From contig NZ_JAEFCB010000006.1 of NCBI RefSeq assembly GCF_016405905.1, forward strand, positions 124,001 through 188,000: a stretch of DNA of 64,000 bases. Direction: 5' to 3'. Source of the stretch: Variovorax sp. IB41 (lineage in GTDB: Bacteria; Pseudomonadota; Gammaproteobacteria; Burkholderiales; Burkholderiaceae_C). A program made the position numbers and the translations under genes. A model generated the notes under the pieces. The model saw nothing but the letters and a program-made list of their open reading frames with translations. It made no database searches and had not been told where the DNA came from. This document shows positions 52,118 through 60,796 of the stretch, piece by piece. The stretch's first letter is position 1. Each line of letters begins with the position of its first letter.

Positions 52118-53449
52118 TCAGGCCGCGAGCGCTTGCCACAGCGCGCGCAGGGCGGTGCCGGCGGGCGCATCGAGCGCGATGTCGCAGAAGCGCGCGGCCC
52201 TCGGGCCCGCGACGCTGTGGGCGGCGTAGTGCGTGAACTTGGCGGCAAGCGCCGCGCGGTCGAGCGGTTGCGCCGCATCGCCTGCGATGGTGCCCACGGT
52301 GTGCTGCAGCGTGCCGCCCGCGCGTGTCACGGCGAGCGTGGCGCCGCGGTGCTTTCGCGCTGTCAGGTCCGCATCGGTTTGGAGCACGACCAGCGCTTCG
52401 AGCCGCCGCAACTCGGCGTCGTCGAAGCGCGGCGCGGCATAGACCGAGGGATCGACATCGCCGAAGCGCAGCATCGCCGCGACGCCGAACGACAGGCTGA
52501 ACTGCGCCTGGATCGGCGTGCGCGGCGCGCGGTTGCCGCAGTAGACGATGGCTTCTTCGTACACGGTGAGCACGATGGCTTCGATGCCCGCGGTGTCGCC
52601 GCCTAGCTGCTCGCGGATCTGGCGCGCCGCCGTCGCGCCGTAGTGCACATGGCGCACAGCTGCGAAAGGCTTGATGTAGGCGTCCTGCAGCAGCGACGTC
52701 GCCGCATCGGGCAACGGCTGCGCGGTCGCGGCCGAGTGCGTTTGCGCGTAGTGGGCCAGCGCGCCTTCGGGCGCGTCGATGCCGGCCGCGCTCGCGAACG
52801 CCGATTGAAGCCCGAGCGATGCGCTGTGGCCGAGGTAGGTGTTGCGCGCGGTGCGGCCTTCGCGCACCGGCAGATAGAGGCTGGTTGCGAGCTGGCACGC
52901 AGCGATGTCGATGGCCTGCACGATGCCCGCCGGCGCGAGGCCGAGCAGGCGCGCGACACCCGCCGCCACGCCCAGCGCGGGCCAGTTCGCATCGACATGC
53001 ATGCCGGGCCGGATGCGCAGCCACGCGCCGCAGCGCGCGCCGACCTCGTAGCCGAGCACGAAGGCATCGACGAAATCGCCCAGGCTCGCGCCGCGCCGCA
53101 ACGCCAGCGGCAGCAGCGCCGCCACCAGCGGCACGCCGGGGCGGCCGTGCGCGAGCGCGTGGCCTTCGCAGGCCTCGTCCCAGGTCGCGGCCATGGCCAG
53201 CACCTGCGCTGCCGCCTGCACGCCCATCGCGGCGCCGCCGGGGAAAGCGAAGTCGCCGGGCTCGCAGGCCGCGAGCGCCGCTTCGAGCCGCCGTACTTCG
53301 TCCGCATGCCGGCCCGCGAGTGCGCAGCCGGCCGTATCGACCAGCAGTCGCCGCGCCTGCGACGCAGCGTTGGCCGACGCAGGCCGTGCCGCGTGCAGCG
53401 CCACCACGGCCTGCAGCACCGCGCGTTGTGCGTCGGCGTCAGGCTGCAT
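52118..53449 (-). CDS. MmgE/PrpD family protein
   Basis: A 443-residue member of the family that includes 2-methylcitrate dehydratase (PrpD), cis-aconitate decarboxylase and immune-responsive gene 1. The N-terminal all-helical region (RLLVDTAGCALAGRHADEVR) and C-terminal alpha/beta region (QAQFSLSFGVAAMLRFGDVD, YEEAIVYCGNRAPRT) are as expected. Its start overlaps the end of the LeuD-like gene by 11 bases. Placed with a LeuCD-type hydro-lyase and an ICL-type lyase, it may dehydrate or isomerise a substituted citrate/malate-like acid. Exact activity is unresolved. Confidence 0.9.
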   Translation of the reverse strand: MQPDADAQRAVLQAVVALHAARPASANAASQARRLLVDTAGCALAGRHADEVRRLEAALAACEPGDFAFPGGAAMGVQAAAQVLAMAATWDEACEGHALAHGRPGVPLVAALLPLALRRGASLGDFVDAFVLGYEVGARCGAWLRIRPGMHVDANWPALGVAAGVARLLGLAPAGIVQAIDIAACQLATSLYLPVREGRTARNTYLGHSASLGLQSAFASAAGIDAPEGALAHYAQTHSAATAQPLPDAATSLLQDAYIKPFAAVRHVHYGATAARQIREQLGGDTAGIEAIVLTVYEEAIVYCGNRAPRTPIQAQFSLSFGVAAMLRFGDVDPSVYAAPRFDDAELRRLEALVVLQTDADLTARKHRGATLAVTRAGGTLQHTVGTIAGDAAQPLDRAALAAKFTHYAAHSVAGPRAARFCDIALDAPAGTALRALWQALAA

Positions 53450-53951
53450 CGGTTTCTTTCTTCGCGGCCATGCGCTGGCGCAGGAGACGCAGCAGCCCGC
53501 CCGCATCGACCATGTCCATGAGGAAACCCGGCACGGGCTCGCACGCGAGCGTGCGCCCTTCGGCATTGCGCACGGAGGGGGTGCGGGTGTCGAGTGCGAT
53601 GCGTTCTCCATCGACCAGCGATTCGGCTTCTGCGCAGGTCAGCAGCAGCAGGCCGACGTTGAAGGCATTGCGGAAATAGAGCCCGCTGTACGACGGCGCG
53701 ATCACCGCCGCCACGCCCAGTTGCACGAGCACGGCCGCGGCCTGTTCGCGCGAGGAGCCGATGCCGAAGTTGGGGCCGGCCACGATCACGTCGCCCGGCT
53801 GCACCTCGCTCGCGAACTCGGGGCGGATGGCTTCGAGGCAGTGCTTCGCGATGATGTCGATGCCGTGCTTCATCGCATGGCCCGGCGCGAGCGCGTCGGT
53901 GTCGATGTCGGCGCCCAGGCGCCACACCCGGTGCAGGGTCTGATCGGTCAT
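53439..53951 (-). CDS. Isopropylmalate dehydratase-like small subunit (LeuD/DmdB-like)
   Basis: A 170-residue swivel-domain protein. The substrate-binding motif VAGPNFGIGSSREQAAAVL around residues 59-77 and SGLYFRNAFNVGLLLL follow the LeuD pattern. N-terminal GADIDTDALAPGHA is a conserved start of this family. With the large subunit it would form an aconitase-superfamily hydro-lyase. The next gene is overlapped by MmgE/PrpD, not leuB, which argues against leucine synthesis. Start overlaps the large-subunit stop (ATGA). Confidence 0.93.
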   Translation of the reverse strand: MTDQTLHRVWRLGADIDTDALAPGHAMKHGIDIIAKHCLEAIRPEFASEVQPGDVIVAGPNFGIGSSREQAAAVLVQLGVAAVIAPSYSGLYFRNAFNVGLLLLTCAEAESLVDGERIALDTRTPSVRNAEGRTLACEPVPGFLMDMVDAGGLLRLLRQRMAAKKETDAA

Positions 53952-55252
53952 GCGAGCACCTCGCGCGGATCGGTCACGCAGCCGCGCAATGCAGCCGCCG
54001 CCACCGTGTAGGGCGAGCCCAGGTAGACCTGCGCGCTCGGCGAGCCCATGCGGCCCTTGAAGTTGCGCGCGGTGGTGGAGATGACGGTGACGTCGTCGCC
54101 CATCGGGTCGCCGTAGCCGGAGCAGGCGCCGCACGCGGTCGGGAAGAGCTCGGCGCCCGCATCCATCAGCACCTGCAGCACGCCCTCTTCGCGCGCCGCC
54201 TCCTGGTCGCGGATGCTGGCGGGCGCCACGATCAGGCGGATGCCGCTCGCCACCTTGTGGCCGCGCAGCACCTGCGCGGCGGCACGCAGGTCGTCGAGCT
54301 TGGCGCCGGTGCACGCGCCGATGTAGGCCACGTCGACCGGCGTGCCCACGTAGCGGCTCACGCCGTGCGCGTTGGCCGGACTGTGCGGCGCGGCGACGTA
54401 GGGCTCGAGCGTGGAGGCATCGAAGCGATGGTCCGAGAGCGCCGCGCCTTCGTCGGTGAACCAGGGCGCCATGTCGACGGGCGGCGCGCCGGCGCCGGCC
54501 AGGAATTCGGCGGTGGTTGCATCGGGCGCGATCAGCCCGGCCTGCGCGCCCAGCTCGGCGCTCATGTTCGAGAGCGTCATGCGCTCCTGCATCGACAGCG
54601 CGACGACCGCCGGCCCCGCGAACTCGACCGCCTGGTAGCGCCCACCGTTCATGCCGAAGCGGCCGATCATGTGCAGCATCATGTCCTTGGCGGTCACGCC
54701 CGCGGGGAGCGCGCCGTCCCACCACATGCGGATGGTCTCGGGCACGCGCAGCCAGATCTCGCCGGTCACCATCACGCCCAGCATCTCGGTGCTGCCGATG
54801 CCGAACATGTAGGCGCCGAACGCGCCGCCCGTGGGCGAGTGCGAATCGCCGCCCACGCACAGCATGCCGGGGCGGATGTGGCCGTGCTGCGGCACCACCA
54901 CGTGGCAGATGCCCTGGCTGTCGTACACGTGCGGCAGCTGCTGGTCGCGCGCCCAGTCGCGCGCGATGCGCACGATGCGGCGCGAGTCGTCGTCGCGCTC
55001 GGGCACGTAGTGGTCCATGACCAGCACCACGCGCGAGCGGTCCCAGATCTGCGCGCCCAGTTCCTCGAGCATGGGTTTGAGGCGCCGCGGGCCCGAGGAG
55101 TCGTGGAACATCGCCAGGTCGACGCCGCAGGTGACGATCTCGCCCACCGACACCCGCTCGCGTCCGCTTGCGCGTGCGATGAGCTTCTGCGCCAGCGTCT
55201 GCTTCTGCGTCTGCGCGTGCGCCGGCGCGCGGGTTGGAGCCATCGATGTCAT
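53948..55252 (-). CDS. Isopropylmalate dehydratase-like large subunit (LeuC/DmdA-like)
   Basis: A 434-residue aconitase-superfamily subunit. The [4Fe-4S] cysteines are in IGACTGAK and TACGACSGYG, both present. HSPTGGAFGAYMFGIGSTEM is the conserved middle. It is similar in size to the LeuC-type large subunit of 2,3-dimethylmalate hydratase and homoaconitase. In catabolic context a hydration of dimethylmaleate/citraconate or an isomerisation of a citrate analogue is likely. Start 55252 overlaps the stop of the adjacent Bug gene; an alternative Met is three codons later. Confidence 0.93.
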   Translation of the reverse strand: MTSMAPTRAPAHAQTQKQTLAQKLIARASGRERVSVGEIVTCGVDLAMFHDSSGPRRLKPMLEELGAQIWDRSRVVLVMDHYVPERDDDSRRIVRIARDWARDQQLPHVYDSQGICHVVVPQHGHIRPGMLCVGGDSHSPTGGAFGAYMFGIGSTEMLGVMVTGEIWLRVPETIRMWWDGALPAGVTAKDMMLHMIGRFGMNGGRYQAVEFAGPAVVALSMQERMTLSNMSAELGAQAGLIAPDATTAEFLAGAGAPPVDMAPWFTDEGAALSDHRFDASTLEPYVAAPHSPANAHGVSRYVGTPVDVAYIGACTGAKLDDLRAAAQVLRGHKVASGIRLIVAPASIRDQEAAREEGVLQVLMDAGAELFPTACGACSGYGDPMGDDVTVISTTARNFKGRMGSPSAQVYLGSPYTVAAAALRGCVTDPREVLA

Positions 55253-56205
55253 TCCGGCTTGGCTCCCGAGAACTTGACCACCTTGGCCCAGCGCGTGATC
55301 TCGCTCTGCACGAAAGCGGAGAACTGTTCGGTCGAATTGCCGACGGGAATGGCGCCTTCGGTGTCCAGCCGCTGGCGCATGTCGGCCTGCTGCAGCGCGT
55401 GGCGCGCGGCATCGCCGATCTGCTTCACACGGTCGGCGGGCATGTGCGCGGGGCCGAAGAGGCCGAACCACGCGCTCGACTCGTAGCCCGGCAGCGCCTC
55501 GGCAATCGCCGGCACGTTCGGAAAGGCCGGCAGCCGCTTGGCCGTGGTCACGCCCAGCGCCTTGAGCTTGCCGGCCTGGATGTGCGCCTTCACGTTGCCC
55601 ACGGCCGCGAACATCAGCTGCACCTGGCCCGCGAGCACGTCTTGCACGGCGGGCGAGGTGCCCTTGTAGGGGATGTTCACGATGTCCACGCCCGACTGCA
55701 TCTTGAAAGCCTCGCCCGCCATGTGCAGCGAGGAGCCCACCGCGCCGATCGCGAAGTTCAGCTGCCCGGGCTTCGCCTTGGCGAGCGCGATGAGCTCGCG
55801 CACGTCCTTGGCGGGCAACGACGGGTGCGCCACGAGGATCGAGGGCGAGGTCGCCACGCAGGTGAGCGCGGTGAAGTCCTTCACCGGATCGAAGGGCAAC
55901 GTCGGGTAGAGCGTGGCGTTGATCGCGTGGCTGGTGAAGCTCATCAGGAGCGTGTTGCCATCGGGCGCGGCCTTGGCGACCGCATCGGCGGCGATGTTGC
56001 CGCCCGCGCCGGGCCGGTTCTCGACGATCACCGTGCGGCCGAGCGCCGGGCCCATGCTCACGGCGAGCGAGCGCGCGAGCGTGTCGGTCGAGCCGCCCGC
56101 GGGCGCGCCCACCAGGATGCGCACCGGCGCATTGCCGATCTGCGCGAAGGCGCCGCCGGCCCATGCCGCGGCCAGCGACGAGAGGAGGATGTCGCGTCTT
56201 TTCAT
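55249..56205 (-). CDS. Bug family tripartite tricarboxylate receptor protein
   Basis: A 318-residue receptor. Signal peptide MKRRDILLSSLAAAWAGGAF, followed by VRILVGAPAGGSTDTLARSL and ENRPGAGGNIAADAVAKAAP. The usual PFPPGG is APAGGSTD here. It is the second Bug protein of this operon and the fourth in the window. GGAGAAC lies 8 bases before its ATG. It sits between livF and the LeuC-like gene, so the operon encodes both Liv and Bug receptors. Confidence 0.92.
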   Translation of the reverse strand: MKRRDILLSSLAAAWAGGAFAQIGNAPVRILVGAPAGGSTDTLARSLAVSMGPALGRTVIVENRPGAGGNIAADAVAKAAPDGNTLLMSFTSHAINATLYPTLPFDPVKDFTALTCVATSPSILVAHPSLPAKDVRELIALAKAKPGQLNFAIGAVGSSLHMAGEAFKMQSGVDIVNIPYKGTSPAVQDVLAGQVQLMFAAVGNVKAHIQAGKLKALGVTTAKRLPAFPNVPAIAEALPGYESSAWFGLFGPAHMPADRVKQIGDAARHALQQADMRQRLDTEGAIPVGNSTEQFSAFVQSEITRWAKVVKFSGAKPE

Positions 56206-56245
56206 GTGTTGTTCTCCGGGGGAAATCGGGGGTGTTTCGCGGGGG

Positions 56246-56956
56246 TCAGAGCCCCAGGTAGGCGCGCCGCAGTTCGTCGCTGCCGAGCAGTTCGCCCGGC
56301 AGGCCCGAGAAGCGCACGCTGCCGTTCTCCAGCACGTAGGCGCGGTCGGCGATCTCCAGCGACTGGCCCACGTTCTGCTCGACCAGCATCACGGCGAGGC
56401 CGCCGTCGCGCAAGTTGCGGATCAGCGAGAACATCTCTTCGACCAAGAGCGGCGAAAGACCGAGCGAGGGCTCGTCCAGGATCAGCAGCACCGGCTCGGC
56501 CATGAGGCCGCGCGCGATGGCCAGCATCTGCTGCTCGCCGCCGCTCATCGTGCCGGCGTGCTGCGCCATGCGCTCGCGCAGCCGCGGGAAGATGTGGAAC
56601 ATCTTCTCGACGTTGGCCACGCGCCGCTCGCGGGCGCGGGTGAAGGAGCCCAGCTCCAGGTTCTCCAGCACGCTCAGGTTGGGAAACACCTTGCGGCCTT
56701 CGGGCACCTGGATGAGGCCGGCCTTCACCACATCGCGGTAGTGCGCGCCGCTCAGGTCCTTGCCGTCGAAGCGCACCGTGCCGCCCCAGGCGGGGCACAG
56801 GCCGCAGACCATCTTGTTGAGCGTGGACTTGCCCGCGCCGTTGCTGCCGAGCAGCGCGACCATCTCGCCCGCGTTCACCGCGAGGTCGACGCCGCGCAGC
56901 ACCTCGACGCGGCCGTAGCCGCCGCGCAGGCCTTGAATCTCCAGAAGCGCGCTCAT
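56246..56956 (-). CDS. livF: Branched-chain-type ABC importer ATP-binding protein LivF
   Basis: A 236-residue ATPase. Walker A LLGSNGAGKST, signature TMSGGEQQMLAIARGL and Walker B LLILDEPSLGLSP are intact; the D-loop and switch His region (LVEQNVGQSLEIADRAYVLE) is Gln/Asn, as usual in LivF. It pairs with LivG. Its start overlaps the livG stop (ATGA). Liv systems import branched amino acids but also urea, amides and aromatic or cyclic compounds. The adjoining catabolic genes suggest a non-amino-acid substrate. Confidence 0.95.
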   Translation of the reverse strand: MSALLEIQGLRGGYGRVEVLRGVDLAVNAGEMVALLGSNGAGKSTLNKMVCGLCPAWGGTVRFDGKDLSGAHYRDVVKAGLIQVPEGRKVFPNLSVLENLELGSFTRARERRVANVEKMFHIFPRLRERMAQHAGTMSGGEQQMLAIARGLMAEPVLLILDEPSLGLSPLLVEEMFSLIRNLRDGGLAVMLVEQNVGQSLEIADRAYVLENGSVRFSGLPGELLGSDELRRAYLGL

Positions 56957-57714
56957 GCCTCGACTCCCGATGCGGCCTTGCGCAACCGCGCCGCGGTGCC
57001 ATGGCCCAGATAGGCTTCGACGACCTTGTCGTCGGAGGTCACTTGCGCCGGGCTGCCCTCGGCGATCAGCTGGCCCTGCGCGAGCACCCACACGTGTTCG
57101 GCCAGGTGCATCACGGCCTGCATGACGTGCTCGATCATCAGCACGGTGACGCCGCTGTCGGCGATGCCGCGCACCACCGGCATCATCTCGGCGATCTCCT
57201 GCGGGTTGAGGCCCGCGAGCACTTCGTCGAGCAGCAGCAGGCGCGGCTTGGTGGCGAGCGCGCGCGCCAGTTCGAGGCGCTTGCGGCCGGCCACGGTGAG
57301 GTCGGATGCGGGCTTGTCCAGCTGCGGCGCGAGGCCCACGCGCAGCGCGACGGCTTCGGCGTTTCGCAGCGCCTCGGCGCGGCCGCGCACATGCAGGTGC
57401 GCGCCGACGGCGATGTTCTCGCGCACGGTCTGCGCGGCGAAGGGCTTCACGATCTGGAAGGTGCGGGTCATGCCGAGCGCCGCGTTGCGGTGCGGCTCGC
57501 GGCCGGTGATGTCCTCGCCCGCGAAGCGCACGGTGCCGGTGTCGGGTTTCAGGAACCCCGACATCAACGCGAACAGCGTGGTCTTGCCCGCGCCGTTCGG
57601 GCCGATCAGCGCGCTCAGGCTGCCCTCGCGCACCGAGAGGCTCACGTTCTGCACGGCTTTGAGGCCGCCGAAGGAGCGCGAGAGGCCGTCGATGGCCAGC
57701 AGGGCGTCAGTCAT
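56953..57714 (-). CDS. livG: Branched-chain-type ABC importer ATP-binding protein LivG
   Basis: A 253-residue ATPase with Walker A GPNGAGKTT and Walker B LLLLDEVLAGLNP. The signature region is LTVAGRKRLELARAL in place of the canonical LSGGQ, a variant seen in some LivG proteins. The switch His is in MIEHVMQAVMHLA. The variation may reduce intrinsic ATPase at one site, as in other asymmetric heterodimers. It starts inside the last bases of livM. Confidence 0.94.
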   Translation of the reverse strand: MTDALLAIDGLSRSFGGLKAVQNVSLSVREGSLSALIGPNGAGKTTLFALMSGFLKPDTGTVRFAGEDITGREPHRNAALGMTRTFQIVKPFAAQTVRENIAVGAHLHVRGRAEALRNAEAVALRVGLAPQLDKPASDLTVAGRKRLELARALATKPRLLLLDEVLAGLNPQEIAEMMPVVRGIADSGVTVLMIEHVMQAVMHLAEHVWVLAQGQLIAEGSPAQVTSDDKVVEAYLGHGTAARLRKAASGVEA

Positions 57715-58687
57715 GGCGGCCTCCCTTCGGCTTCCACAACTGCCGCACCGACAGCCCGATGCCCGCGATGCCGCGCGGCACGAAGATGACGATGAGCACC
57801 AGCACCGTGCCGTAGATCACCATGTTGATGCCCGGCAGTTCGCCGAAGAGGTTGCGCGTGAGGTCCGACAGCAGGTGCAGCACGACCGCGCCGAGCACCG
57901 GGCCCCACATCGTTCCCATGCCGCCGACGATGGCCGCGACCAGCGCCTCGATCGACACGGCCGGCCCGTAGGCGATGCCCGCGTCGATGTACTGGAACAC
58001 CTGCACGTAGAAGGCGCCCGCCGCGCCCATGAACGCCGCCGACAGGCCGATGGCGCCGAGCTTCACGCGGAACGGATTGACGCCGACGGCGCGCGCGGCG
58101 TCTTCGTTGTCGCGCACCGCCTGCAGGTACGCGCCGAAGCGGCCGTTGCGCAGCCACCAGGTGACCAGCAGCGCCGCGACGACCATCGCGAGCACCACCC
58201 AGAGGTAACCCGCACGCGAGGAGAACTGCAGGTTGCCCACCGATTCGCGCAGCGGCACCATGAGCCCGACGCCGCCGCCGGTGAAATCGACCGACAGCGC
58301 GAGGATGCGGAACACCTCGGCGAAGGCCAGCGTGACGAGCGCGAAGTACGAGCCCTTCAGGCCGTAGCGGAAGGTGAGCGCACCCATGAAGAGCCCCACC
58401 AGCGCCGCGCCGACGATGGCCAGCGGCAGCGCGACCCAGGCGTTGATGCCGCCCTGCAGCTGAGCAATCGCCTGGATGTACGCGCCGGTGCCGAAGAACA
58501 GCGCATGCCCGAACGAGAACTGCCCGCCGAAGCCGCCCAGGATGTTCCAGGCCTGCGCGATGAGCGTGGCATAGAGCGCCATCATCACGAAGTTGAGCGT
58601 GACGCCCGACTTGGTGACGAACGGCACGCACGCGACCAGCACCGCGAAGAGCGCGATGCCCGCGAGTTGCTTTGCGCCCGCGTTCAT
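57707..58687 (-). CDS. livM: Branched-chain-type ABC importer permease LivM
   Basis: A 326-residue permease with about nine helices (LAGIALFAVLVACVPFVTKS, LIAQAWNILGGFGGQFSFGH and others). The GGFGGQFSFGHALFFGTGAY stretch is the LivM/LivH signature. It overlaps livG by eight bases at its end and its own start is shared with the livH stop. With LivH it forms the pore of the importer. Confidence 0.94.
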   Translation of the reverse strand: MNAGAKQLAGIALFAVLVACVPFVTKSGVTLNFVMMALYATLIAQAWNILGGFGGQFSFGHALFFGTGAYIQAIAQLQGGINAWVALPLAIVGAALVGLFMGALTFRYGLKGSYFALVTLAFAEVFRILALSVDFTGGGVGLMVPLRESVGNLQFSSRAGYLWVVLAMVVAALLVTWWLRNGRFGAYLQAVRDNEDAARAVGVNPFRVKLGAIGLSAAFMGAAGAFYVQVFQYIDAGIAYGPAVSIEALVAAIVGGMGTMWGPVLGAVVLHLLSDLTRNLFGELPGINMVIYGTVLVLIVIFVPRGIAGIGLSVRQLWKPKGGRHD

Positions 58688-59556
58688 GCCTTGGCTCCGA
58701 ACATGCCCTGCGGCCTGAAGAGCACCACGCCGATGAAGATCGCGAAGATGCCGATCTGCCCGAGCGATTCACCGAGGTACAGGCCGCCGAGCGATTCGAC
58801 GATGCCCACAAGGAAGCCGCCGATCAGCGCCCCCACGAAGCTGCCCATGCCGCCGAGCACGACGATGGTGAAGGCCACCAGCACGAAGCCGCCGCCCACC
58901 TGCGGGTTGACGTAGTACGCCGGCAGCAGGAAGCACGCGGCGGCGCCAAGGCACGCGAGGCCGATGCCGAAGCTCATCGCGTAGACATGGTCCACGTCGA
59001 TGCCCATGAGCTTGGCGCCCTCCTTCTCTTTCGCGACCGCGCGGATGGCGCGGCCCAGGTCGGTGCGGCCCATGATCCAGAACAGGATGCCCGAGACCAC
59101 GAGCGCACCCGCGAAGGCCACGAGCTTGGGCACCGCGATCATCGCGGGGCCGATGGCGACGGTGGTGAGCGAATAGGCCGTGTCGATGTTGCGCGTGTCG
59201 GACTTGAAGAACAGCAGCGCGAGGTTCTCCATGACGATCGCGATGCCGAGCGTGGCCAGCAGGATGTTCTCGTCCTTGCCGTGCCCCGCGCGGTTGATGA
59301 CCACGCGCTGCAGCGCATAGCCGAGCGCGAACATGCCCAGCACGACGATGGGCAGCGCGAGGTAGGGGTCGATGCCCAGCTTCTCTTTCAGGAAGTACAC
59401 CGCGTACAGCGCCAGCATCAGGCTGGCGCCGTGCGCGAAGTTGATGATGTGCAGGACGCCGTAGATCAGCGTGAGCCCCAGCGCGATCAGTGCGTACACC
59501 GCGCCCGTCGTCAGCCCGTTCAGGACCGACGGGAAAAGAATGCCGAAATCGAACAT
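58684..59556 (-). CDS. livH: Branched-chain-type ABC importer permease LivH
   Basis: A 290-residue permease starting MFDFGILFPSVLNGLTTGAV. Conserved LivH segments are YALIALGLTLIYGVLHIINF, AHGASLMLALYAVYFL and VVLGGMGSFVGALIGGFLVG. The start at 59556 follows the livK stop by 13 bases. It forms the transmembrane dimer with LivM. Confidence 0.94.
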   Translation of the reverse strand: MFDFGILFPSVLNGLTTGAVYALIALGLTLIYGVLHIINFAHGASLMLALYAVYFLKEKLGIDPYLALPIVVLGMFALGYALQRVVINRAGHGKDENILLATLGIAIVMENLALLFFKSDTRNIDTAYSLTTVAIGPAMIAVPKLVAFAGALVVSGILFWIMGRTDLGRAIRAVAKEKEGAKLMGIDVDHVYAMSFGIGLACLGAAACFLLPAYYVNPQVGGGFVLVAFTIVVLGGMGSFVGALIGGFLVGIVESLGGLYLGESLGQIGIFAIFIGVVLFRPQGMFGAKA

Positions 59557-59569
59557 CCCGCCTTCCGCC

Positions 59570-60775
59570 TCAGGCCGCGCGCAGCGGGAACACCGGGTCC
59601 ACTTCGCGGTAGTCGCGCGGGATGATGACCTTGATGTCGTTCTTCACCACCTGCGTCATCAGCGGCTGCGCACCTTCGTTCTGGCCGTTGACGAACTTGG
59701 TCGGGCCGTAGGGCATGAAGTGGTTCGAGAAGGTGCTCTTCTCCAGCGCATCGACGATGGCCGCGCGCTCGGTGGACTTGGCGCGCTCCAGCGCATCGGC
59801 CAAGAGCCACATCGAGGCGTAGGTCATGAAGACCTCGTAGCTGAAGAACTGGCCCTTGGCCTCCACGCGCTTGCGCAGGTCCTGCGCGCGCTTGTCCTTG
59901 GGGTTGAACCAGTGGTTGCAGTCGATGATGCCGTTGGCCGCGTCCGGAAATTCCTTCACGAACTTGTAGCTCGAGGCCGCGCCGCCCAGCACCGAGAAGA
60001 TCGCCTTGGGCACCACCTTCTGCTGCTGCATGGTGCGCACGAGCAGCGCGTACTCGTTGTAGTAGTTGGCCGGGATCACGATGTCGGGGTTGATCGACTT
60101 CATGCGCAGCACGATGTTGTTGAAGTCGCGCGTGGGGTTCGCGTGCTTGACCACTTCCTTCACCTCGAAGCCGTAGCCCGGCAACTCGCGCGAGAGCAGC
60201 TGCGCGGTGCCGGCGCCGAAAAGCGACTCCTCGTGGATGATCATCACGGTCTTGGCCGGGTTGCCCGCAGCCTTGTTGAGCACCAGCAGGTTGGCCATGG
60301 CCACCTCGGTCGATTTCTTGTAGCCCGGGCCGAAGCGGAAGGTGTTCTTCAGGCCGCGCTCCACGATCTGGTCGGCCACGCCCACGTCCACCACGTGCGG
60401 CAGGTTGTACTTGGCCGCGGCCTGCGTGGTTGCGAGGCAAATGGCCGAGGCATACGCGCCCACGATGGCCGAGACGCCGGCCTCGTTCATCTTCTCGACC
60501 TCGGCGGCGCCGGCCTGCGGCTGCGACTGCGCATCGCCCAGCAGCGCTTCGAGCTTCGCGCCGCCGAGCGACTTGATGCCGCCGGCCGCGTTGATGTCCT
60601 CGATGGCCATGAGCGCGCCGAGGCGGCACTGCTGGCCCGAATAGGCGAGCGCGCCGGTGACCGGGTGCAGCACGCCGACCTTGACGGCCTTGGGCTGCGC
60701 GCCGGCCACGAGCGGGAAGGCAACGGCGGTCGCCAGGGCGGCGGACTGCGACACGAAACTGCGGCGGTTCTGCAT
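59570..60775 (-). CDS. livK: Liv-type substrate-binding protein
   Basis: A 401-residue periplasmic receptor. The signal is RRSFVSQSAALATAVAFPLV, a Tat-like twin-Arg, then VKVGVLHPVTGALAYSGQQC, the type 1 periplasmic binding fold. Family regions such as SAIVGAYASAICLATTQAAA and VMIIHEESLFGAGTAQL occur. It resembles receptors of Liv-type importers for amides or aromatic acids rather than strict Leu/Ile/Val receptors. First structural gene after the GntR regulator, 21 bases downstream of it. Confidence 0.92.
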   Translation of the reverse strand: MQNRRSFVSQSAALATAVAFPLVAGAQPKAVKVGVLHPVTGALAYSGQQCRLGALMAIEDINAAGGIKSLGGAKLEALLGDAQSQPQAGAAEVEKMNEAGVSAIVGAYASAICLATTQAAAKYNLPHVVDVGVADQIVERGLKNTFRFGPGYKKSTEVAMANLLVLNKAAGNPAKTVMIIHEESLFGAGTAQLLSRELPGYGFEVKEVVKHANPTRDFNNIVLRMKSINPDIVIPANYYNEYALLVRTMQQQKVVPKAIFSVLGGAASSYKFVKEFPDAANGIIDCNHWFNPKDKRAQDLRKRVEAKGQFFSYEVFMTYASMWLLADALERAKSTERAAIVDALEKSTFSNHFMPYGPTKFVNGQNEGAQPLMTQVVKNDIKVIIPRDYREVDPVFPLRAA

Positions 60776-60796
60776 GGTGGGCTTTCCTTTTTCTCT

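Noticed and set aside
53439..55252. Leucine biosynthesis leuCD
   Set aside because: No leuA or leuB is adjacent; genes are embedded with Bug, MmgE/PrpD and Liv genes, and the sequences differ from typical biosynthetic LeuC/LeuD ends (IGACTGAK, TACGACSG).
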